A stretch of 64,000 nucleotides of DNA from Streptomyces sp. SID8374 (GTDB lineage Bacteria; Actinomycetota; Actinomycetes; Streptomycetales; Streptomycetaceae). Below are positions 59,306 to 64,000 of the stretch, one piece after another. Location of the stretch: positions 3,968,001 through 4,032,000 of the forward strand of contig NZ_WWGH01000001.1 of NCBI RefSeq assembly GCF_009865135.1, in the 5' to 3' direction. Under the pieces are notes generated by a model, which searched no databases, had not been told where the DNA came from, and worked only from the letters and a program-made list of their open reading frames with translations. Position 1 is the first letter of the stretch. Each line of letters begins with the position of its first letter. Position numbers and translations under genes: made by a program.

Positions 59306-60529
59306 ATGAGTGAATCCCTCGCGGGCCCGGGCACCGCGCGCCCCGCCGACGCGGACCCGCCCGGACCCGACACCCCGCGCATCCCCACCTACTGGCTGGG
59401 GCTGATGGCCGGACCGCTCTCGTTCGGCATCGCCGGGCCCGCGCTGGTCCTGGACGACATCGCCCGCGACCTGTCCACCACCACCGGAACCGTCACCTGG
59501 GGCGTCACCGCCTTCGGCTGGGGCATCGCGGTGGGCACCCCCCTGATGACCGGGCTGCTGCGGCACCGCGGCGCCCGGGCCGCGCTCAGCGCCTGCGGGG
59601 CGCTGGTCCTGCTCGGCGCGCTCCTGGTGCTGACCGTCCCGGCGCTGCCCGCCGTCATCATCGGCTGCGCGCTCCAGGCGCTCGGCACCGCGGGCCTCAC
59701 CTCCATCGCGATGAGCCTGACGAACTCGGCCCGCTCCATGGGCTTCGTCACGGCCTCCCTCGCGGTGGTCGGCTCCACCGCGCCGCTGGTCGGCTCGCTG
59801 GTCAACGACGCGCTCAACTGGCAGGCGACGCTCGCCCTGCCCGCGCTCAGCCTGATCGCGCTGCTCGTCATCATCGGGCGGGTCTCCACCCGGCCCACCT
59901 CGACCGCCGTCTTCGACGGGCTCGGCGCGGTGCTGCTCACCGCCGTGGTCACGGCCCTGGTCTTCGTGCCGCACTACCCGCCGGTCGCCGGGGTCCTCTC
60001 CGTCCTCACGATCGCGGCCCTGGTGTGGCATCTGCGGCGCAGGCCGCAGGGGTTCGTCCCGGCGGTGGTGGTCCGCAGCCCCGTCTTCCTGATCTCCTCG
60101 GTGCTGGCGTTCCTGCTGGCGGCGGTCAACTTCGGGCTGATGTTCGCGGTGCCGGACGCGCTGTCGGACCACACCCCGTGGTCGAGCGGGAAGATCGGCG
60201 TGGCGATGGTGTGGCCGCTGCTGCTGGGCGGTGCGCTCTCCTGGGTGGTGGTCGCCCTGTCGGCGAAGGTGGGCCGCCAGCCGGTGATCATCACCCTGGT
60301 CGCCCTGAGCGCCGCCGGGGTGGTGCTGGCCTCGGTGAGCACCGTCGCGATCCTGCTGCTGCTCGCGCAGGCCCTCGCCTCGATCGCGGCCGCCTCCGGC
60401 CAGGGCGTCTTCGCGGTGCACTCCACGAAGGCGGTGCCCGACGAGGAACGCCCGGCGGCGATCGGGCTGTTCAACCTCTGCTACCTGCTCGGCGCGGCCT
60501 TCGGGCCGGCGATCGTCTCGCTGCTGTAG
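59306..60529 (+). CDS. MFS transporter
   Basis: A 407-residue major-facilitator protein with about 12 hydrophobic helices after a 30-residue Pro-rich cytoplasmic lead. Helix 1 (YWLGLMAGPLSFGIAGPALV) and LLRHRGARAALSACGALVLL (motif A region) are family-like. CDS ends in a short C-terminus at VSLL, so the last helix is at the very end. The ribosome site GGAGG is 7 nt before ATG. With the adjacent ene-reductase and LAL regulator it may form a small detoxification or export unit. Cargo unknown. Confidence 0.87.
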   Translation: MSESLAGPGTARPADADPPGPDTPRIPTYWLGLMAGPLSFGIAGPALVLDDIARDLSTTTGTVTWGVTAFGWGIAVGTPLMTGLLRHRGARAALSACGALVLLGALLVLTVPALPAVIIGCALQALGTAGLTSIAMSLTNSARSMGFVTASLAVVGSTAPLVGSLVNDALNWQATLALPALSLIALLVIIGRVSTRPTSTAVFDGLGAVLLTAVVTALVFVPHYPPVAGVLSVLTIAALVWHLRRRPQGFVPAVVVRSPVFLISSVLAFLLAAVNFGLMFAVPDALSDHTPWSSGKIGVAMVWPLLLGGALSWVVVALSAKVGRQPVIITLVALSAAGVVLASVSTVAILLLLAQALASIAAASGQGVFAVHSTKAVPDEERPAAIGLFNLCYLLGAAFGPAIVSLL

Positions 60530-60544
60530 ACCGTGGAGAGGTAC

Positions 60545-60581
60545 GGCGAGAGCCCCGGCACCAGGTGCCGGGGCTCTCGCC
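60545..60581. terminator. Strong bidirectional hairpin terminator
   Basis: A 17-bp perfect stem (60545-60561 with 60565-60581) lies between the converging MFS and N-acetyltransferase genes. Confidence 0.85.
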
Positions 60582-60591
60582 GTGTCGCTCC

Positions 60592-61476
60592 TTACGAGGC
60601 GGGGCCGTCGTCCCCCCGGCGCAGGAAGCCCAGGAGCAGCGAGACGTCCTCGTCGGTCAGCGTGAGGCCGAACTTCTCCCGCAGCGCGGCCACCACCTCC
60701 TCCGGGCCGAGCACCGCGCGTTCGGTGCGGCCGTCGGGGTGGTCGGTGACCAGGACGTCGTTGCGCAGCCGGTGCCGTACGGTCTCCGAACCCCGCTGCG
60801 CCACCAGCCGGTTGACGAACGGGGAGCCGGGCCGGGTGGAGCTGACGTAGTGGGCCGCCTGGTAGTCGACCTCGTACTGGCGCTCCGGCCGGAAGGCGTA
60901 CAGGTCCGTCCAGCCGCCCTCCCGGGTCCGGGAGCGCAGGATCCAGTGGTCGTCGTCGACGCCCAGCTCCCAGGCCCAGCCCGCCACGGTGGACCGGGCG
61001 CCCTCGCGCAGCGGGATCGGTTCGATGAGCCCGGCGTAGCCGTAGCCGGGGTCGGCCAGCCACACCGTCTCCGGCTCGTCCGCCGCCCTGACCAGCAGGG
61101 AGGTGTGCGAGCGGAAGCGGCGCCTGGTGTCGCCCTCCCGGATGCGCGAGAGCATCCGGATCACGGGGAAGCCGAAGCGGTCGAGTACGGCGGCGAACAG
61201 CAGGTTGTTCTCGTAGCAGTAGCCGCCGCGGCCGGAGCGGACCAGTTTCCGCTCCAGCTCCGCCATGTCGAGGGAGACCGTGCGGCCCACCGCGATGTCG
61301 ACGTTCTCGAAACAGATGGTGCTCATGTGCGCCCGGTGCAGCTGCTGAAGGGTCTTCAGCGAGTCGTCCCGGGCGCCTTCGTAGCCGATCCGCAGCAGGT
61401 AGGCGTCGAGGTCGAGTCGGTCCGCTCCCCACTCGGGCGAGCGGTCGACGTCGACGGGCAGCCCGGTGGCGTACAT
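60592..61476 (-). CDS. Arylamine N-acetyltransferase-family protein
   Basis: A 294-residue NAT-fold protein with the full cysteine-protease-like triad: Cys87 (RGGYCYENN), His124 (RSHTSLLV) and Asp142 (LADPGYG). NATs acetylate arylamines and hydrazines from acetyl-CoA; in actinobacteria relatives such as RifF close macrolactams as amide synthases. There is no polyketide synthase in view, so xenobiotic N-acetylation is the safer call. It lies 54 bp downstream of asnB on the same strand and may be co-transcribed. Length is near the usual 270-280, with a longer C-terminal part. Confidence 0.93.
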   Translation of the reverse strand: MYATGLPVDVDRSPEWGADRLDLDAYLLRIGYEGARDDSLKTLQQLHRAHMSTICFENVDIAVGRTVSLDMAELERKLVRSGRGGYCYENNLLFAAVLDRFGFPVIRMLSRIREGDTRRRFRSHTSLLVRAADEPETVWLADPGYGYAGLIEPIPLREGARSTVAGWAWELGVDDDHWILRSRTREGGWTDLYAFRPERQYEVDYQAAHYVSSTRPGSPFVNRLVAQRGSETVRHRLRNDVLVTDHPDGRTERAVLGPEEVVAALREKFGLTLTDEDVSLLLGFLRRGDDGPAS

Positions 61477-61530
61477 CGGGACATCACTCCTTCGTAGGGG
61501 TCGCGGACAGCTCGGGGTGCCGGTGCCGTC

Positions 61531-63387
61531 TCACGCCTCGACCCGGACCCCGTACTCGGTGACCCAGGTGTTGAACTCGACCAGCCGCTCCATCACCGCG
61601 CGGGTGCCCCAGAGCCCGCCGAGCCCGGCGTACGACTCCAGCGGCTTGTCCAGCAGCCGCTGGATGCCCTCGGCCGGGACCAGTTCGAGCACGGGGGAGC
61701 CCTCGTGGAGCAGGGCGGCGACCTGGTCGCGCAGGGCCCGGACGTACTCCAGGTCCTGGGTGGAGGGGTACGGGCTCTTCTTGCGGGTCAGCACCGACTC
61801 GGGGAGCACGTCTGCGACGGCCGCGCGCAGCAGGCTCTTCTCGCGCCCGTCGAAGTTCTTCATCTCCCACGGAACGTTGAAGACGTACTCGACGAGCCGG
61901 TGGTCGGTGAACGGGACCCGGACCTCCAGGCTGGCCGCCATGCTGATCCGGTCCTTCCGGTCCAGCAGGAAGTTCTCCCAGCGGGAGATGTTGAGGTACG
62001 TCAGCTCCCGCATCCGCTCCTCACGGGCGGACTCGCCCGGCAGCCGGGGGACCTCCGCCAGCGCCTCGGCGTACCGCGTCTTGACGTACTCCTCCAGACC
62101 GAGCCGGTCCCACAGCCCGATCTCCTTCATGGTGTCCAGACCGCCGAGCCGCCGCCAGGCGTCGTACCAGGGGAAGGTGTCCCCGTCGACGGCCTCCTTG
62201 TCGAAGAACCAGTTGTAGCCGCCGAAGAGTTCGTCGGCGGTCTCCCCGGAGAGGGCGACGGTCACCTGGCGCTTGAGCGCGGTGCACAGGTGGAGCAGCG
62301 AGTGCTCCATGTCGCCGGTGGAGATGGGGAGGTCCTGGCAGCGCAGCACGCGGGCGCGGATGGACTTGTCCAGGACGTCGGCGTTCTCCAGCTCCACGAC
62401 GATGTGCTCGGCGCCGCAGTGCTCGGCGACCTCGACGGCGTACGGGGTGTCGGGGTCCTGCCAGATCCCGTTGCCGGCGAAGGCCTCGTCGTTGCCCTTG
62501 AAGTCGATGGAGAACGCCTTGACGCGCTCGGCGCGCCCCTGGTCCCGGAAGGCCTTGGCGGCCAGCGCGGTCAGGGCGCTGGAGTCCAGTCCGCCGGAGA
62601 GCAGGGTGCCCACGGGCACGTCCGCGATGAGCTGGCGCCGGACGATGTCGTCCAGGAGTTCGCGGACCTGGGCGATGGTGGTGTCGAGGTCGTCGCCGTG
62701 CGGCTGCGCGGTCAACTCCCAGTAGGTGCGGGCGGTGTGGCCGTCCTTGGTGAAGCGGACGACCGTGCCGGGGACCACCTCGTGCATGCCCTTGAAGACG
62801 GCGTGCCCGGGGGTGTTGATGATGGCGAAGATCTCCGCCAGGCCCTCGCGGTCCACGACCGCCTCGGCCTCCGGGTGGGCCAGGATCGCCTTCGCCTCGG
62901 AGCCGAAGAGGACCCCGTCGCGGGTCGGGTAGTAGAAGAGCGGCTTCACGCCCATCCGGTCCCGGACCAGCAGGAGTTCCTCGGTGCGCGGGTCCCAGAT
63001 GGCCAGCGCGTACATCCCGTTGAGCCGCCGGGCGAAGTCCTCGCCCCACCGGAGGTAGGCGTGCAGCACCACCTCGGTGTCGCTGGAGGTGCGGAACTCA
63101 TGGCCGAGCCCGCTCAACTCCTCTTTCAGCTCAAGGAAGTTGTAGACCTCGCCGGTGTAGACGACGGTCGGCAGGCCGTCGTCGGGCGCGGTGACGTGCA
63201 TCGGCTGCCGGCCGCCCTCCAGGTCGATGACCGAGAGCCGGCAGTGGCCGAGCGCCACATGGGGTGCCGTCCACACCCCGTCGTCGTCCGGGCCCCGGCA
63301 CGCCATCGTCGCGGTCATCGCCTCGGCCGTGGCGCCCAGTTGGGAGAGGTCGCGGTCGTAGCCGACCCAGCCTGCGAGTCCACACAT
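61531..63387 (-). CDS. asnB: Glutamine-hydrolysing asparagine synthetase
   Basis: A 618-residue AsnB. Residues 1-205 are the class II amidotransferase domain, with nucleophile Cys2 (MCGLAGWVGYD) and YNFLELKEEL. The rest is the synthetase domain with PP-motif LLSGGLDSSALTALAA and DELFGGYNW. It converts aspartate, ATP and glutamine to asparagine. Such enzymes in Streptomyces clusters can also amidate other carboxylates. AAGGA lies upstream of the ATG. It is transcribed toward the N-acetyltransferase. It could be housekeeping; nothing here decides between the two. Confidence 0.93.
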   Translation of the reverse strand: MCGLAGWVGYDRDLSQLGATAEAMTATMACRGPDDDGVWTAPHVALGHCRLSVIDLEGGRQPMHVTAPDDGLPTVVYTGEVYNFLELKEELSGLGHEFRTSSDTEVVLHAYLRWGEDFARRLNGMYALAIWDPRTEELLLVRDRMGVKPLFYYPTRDGVLFGSEAKAILAHPEAEAVVDREGLAEIFAIINTPGHAVFKGMHEVVPGTVVRFTKDGHTARTYWELTAQPHGDDLDTTIAQVRELLDDIVRRQLIADVPVGTLLSGGLDSSALTALAAKAFRDQGRAERVKAFSIDFKGNDEAFAGNGIWQDPDTPYAVEVAEHCGAEHIVVELENADVLDKSIRARVLRCQDLPISTGDMEHSLLHLCTALKRQVTVALSGETADELFGGYNWFFDKEAVDGDTFPWYDAWRRLGGLDTMKEIGLWDRLGLEEYVKTRYAEALAEVPRLPGESAREERMRELTYLNISRWENFLLDRKDRISMAASLEVRVPFTDHRLVEYVFNVPWEMKNFDGREKSLLRAAVADVLPESVLTRKKSPYPSTQDLEYVRALRDQVAALLHEGSPVLELVPAEGIQRLLDKPLESYAGLGGLWGTRAVMERLVEFNTWVTEYGVRVEA

Positions 63388-63455
63388 AGTGTCTCGTTCC
63401 TTTCCTCGTGTTCAGCCGTGTCAACAGCGCTGTACGAAAATCCGGACGGCAGGGC

Positions 63456-64000
63456 CTAGGTACGGGGCACCCAGCCGGCCCGGTCCCAGTAGCGGAGCTG
63501 GCGCTCCTTGAAGGTGGCGGAGACGCGGGCGATGTCCGGGCCGCCGACCACCAGCGTGCTGGGGGTACGGGGCGCGAACTCCGGCCAGACGGGGGCGTGC
63601 GGGCTCACCGGCCGCCCGTCGCGGGCGAAGGAGGCGACCAGGTCGATCAGGGTGTCGGAGACCTGGCGCTCCAGCGGGCCGTCGCCGTACGCGGGCGCGT
63701 TGGCGGGCAGCGCGTGCGAGCCGAAGAGGAACTTCGATGTCGCCTCGTGCGGGGTGCCGGAGTAGGGGGCGCGCACCGGGTGCGCGAACTCCAGGAGGTA
63801 CTGCGGCGAGCGGCCCTCGCGGGCGTGCCGCTCGGCCAGCCGGACGATCTGGTAGCGGAACAGGCCGTCGCCCCAGATCTCCGACCAGAGCGACATCGGG
63901 TCCTGCGGCAGCCCGTCCGCCACGGCCGCCTTGCGGTAGAAGGCGATGGCCTGGTCCGCGTCGCGGAGGCCGACCCGGGCGCTGCCCTTGCGCAGCACCA
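63456..64000 (-). CDS. Type B carboxylesterase, C-terminal part (5' end beyond window)
   Basis: The frame is open to the window's right edge, so only about 180 C-terminal residues are seen. They match the C-terminal lid and core of type B carboxylesterases/para-nitrobenzyl esterases: SLWSEIWGDGLFRYQIVRLAE, then YLLEFAHPVRAPYSGTPHEA, with the catalytic His likely in GTPHEATSKFLFG, and TLIDLVASFARDGRP. The Ser-containing elbow would lie outside the window. It probably hydrolyses small esters. It is followed at 63387 by the asnB start on the same strand, with 68 bp between. Confidence 0.8.
   Translation of the reverse strand, partial: VLRKGSARVGLRDADQAIAFYRKAAVADGLPQDPMSLWSEIWGDGLFRYQIVRLAERHAREGRSPQYLLEFAHPVRAPYSGTPHEATSKFLFGSHALPANAPAYGDGPLERQVSDTLIDLVASFARDGRPVSPHAPVWPEFAPRTPSTLVVGGPDIARVSATFKERQLRYWDRAGWVPRT

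Noticed and set aside
60592..63387. NAT plus AsnB as part of an ansamycin-like cluster
   Set aside because: No polyketide synthase or AHBA synthesis gene is in the window; both proteins also have ordinary roles.
1..64000. tRNA, rRNA, riboswitches or CRISPR arrays
   Set aside because: No cloverleaf, rRNA-like sequence or regularly spaced repeat array was recognised by eye; the only regular tandem array is coding (25971-26090).

Overview
The window is high-GC actinobacterial DNA and almost certainly comes from Streptomyces. The evidence is a complete conservon (cvnABCDE), Streptomyces-type AfsR-like, LAL-type LuxR and GAF/PucR-like regulators, GTG starts, many 4-nt ATGA/GTGA gene overlaps, and three probable leaderless promoters. 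I see no rRNA, tRNA, CRISPR array or intact insertion sequence.

Left third (1-24.6 kb). An APC permease cut by the window edge faces a zinc amidase. Next come a molybdate uptake set (modA, a fused modBC and an HTH-TOBE regulator), a VOC protein, a small zinc-ribbon protein and TerC. The conservon reads leftward: cvnA (ATPase), cvnB (roadblock), cvnC (DUF742), cvnD (GTPase) and a CYP157-like P450 lacking ExxR, followed by a CYP154-like P450 and an enoyl-CoA hydratase. Divergent from it is a five-gene surface operon: a small helical protein, a 693-residue WXG-like protein, two paralogous lipoproteins and one anchored protein. A lone P450 follows, then a LacI regulator facing a nitrilase-family hydrolase through a promoter with two identical palindromes, and an aldo/keto reductase.

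Centre (24.7-38.7 kb). A leftward block looks like an amino-group-carrier-protein (AmCP) biosynthetic cluster. It holds a homocitrate-synthase-like enzyme, a LysW-like carrier, LysX, LysY and LysZ homologues, a class I glutamine amidotransferase-like hydrolase, a Glu/Leu-type dehydrogenase, an AMP-forming ligase, a class I aminotransferase, a FAH-fold enzyme and two luciferase-like flavin monooxygenases. An Asp/Glu-racemase-superfamily enzyme is divergent. The carrier ends in Asp-Trp-Gly-Gln, not the usual C-terminal Glu that receives the substrate, and no LysK or LysJ homologue is visible. This is the best candidate here for an undescribed system.

Right third (38.8-64 kb). This part is rich in regulators and transporters. 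It contains an OmpR-type regulator whose phosphoacceptor Asp is Ser, two IS701-transposase-like proteins that have lost the first catalytic Asp, an MFS exporter, a degenerate SDR, an AfsR-like regulator, an EEP-family hydrolase and a two-component system. It also holds a secreted subtilisin, a GAF/PucR-type regulator, a large LAL-type LuxR regulator, an old-yellow-enzyme reductase, a second MFS transporter, an arylamine N-acetyltransferase, an asparagine synthetase and the 3' end of a carboxylesterase gene. Several convergent pairs are separated by strong hairpins.
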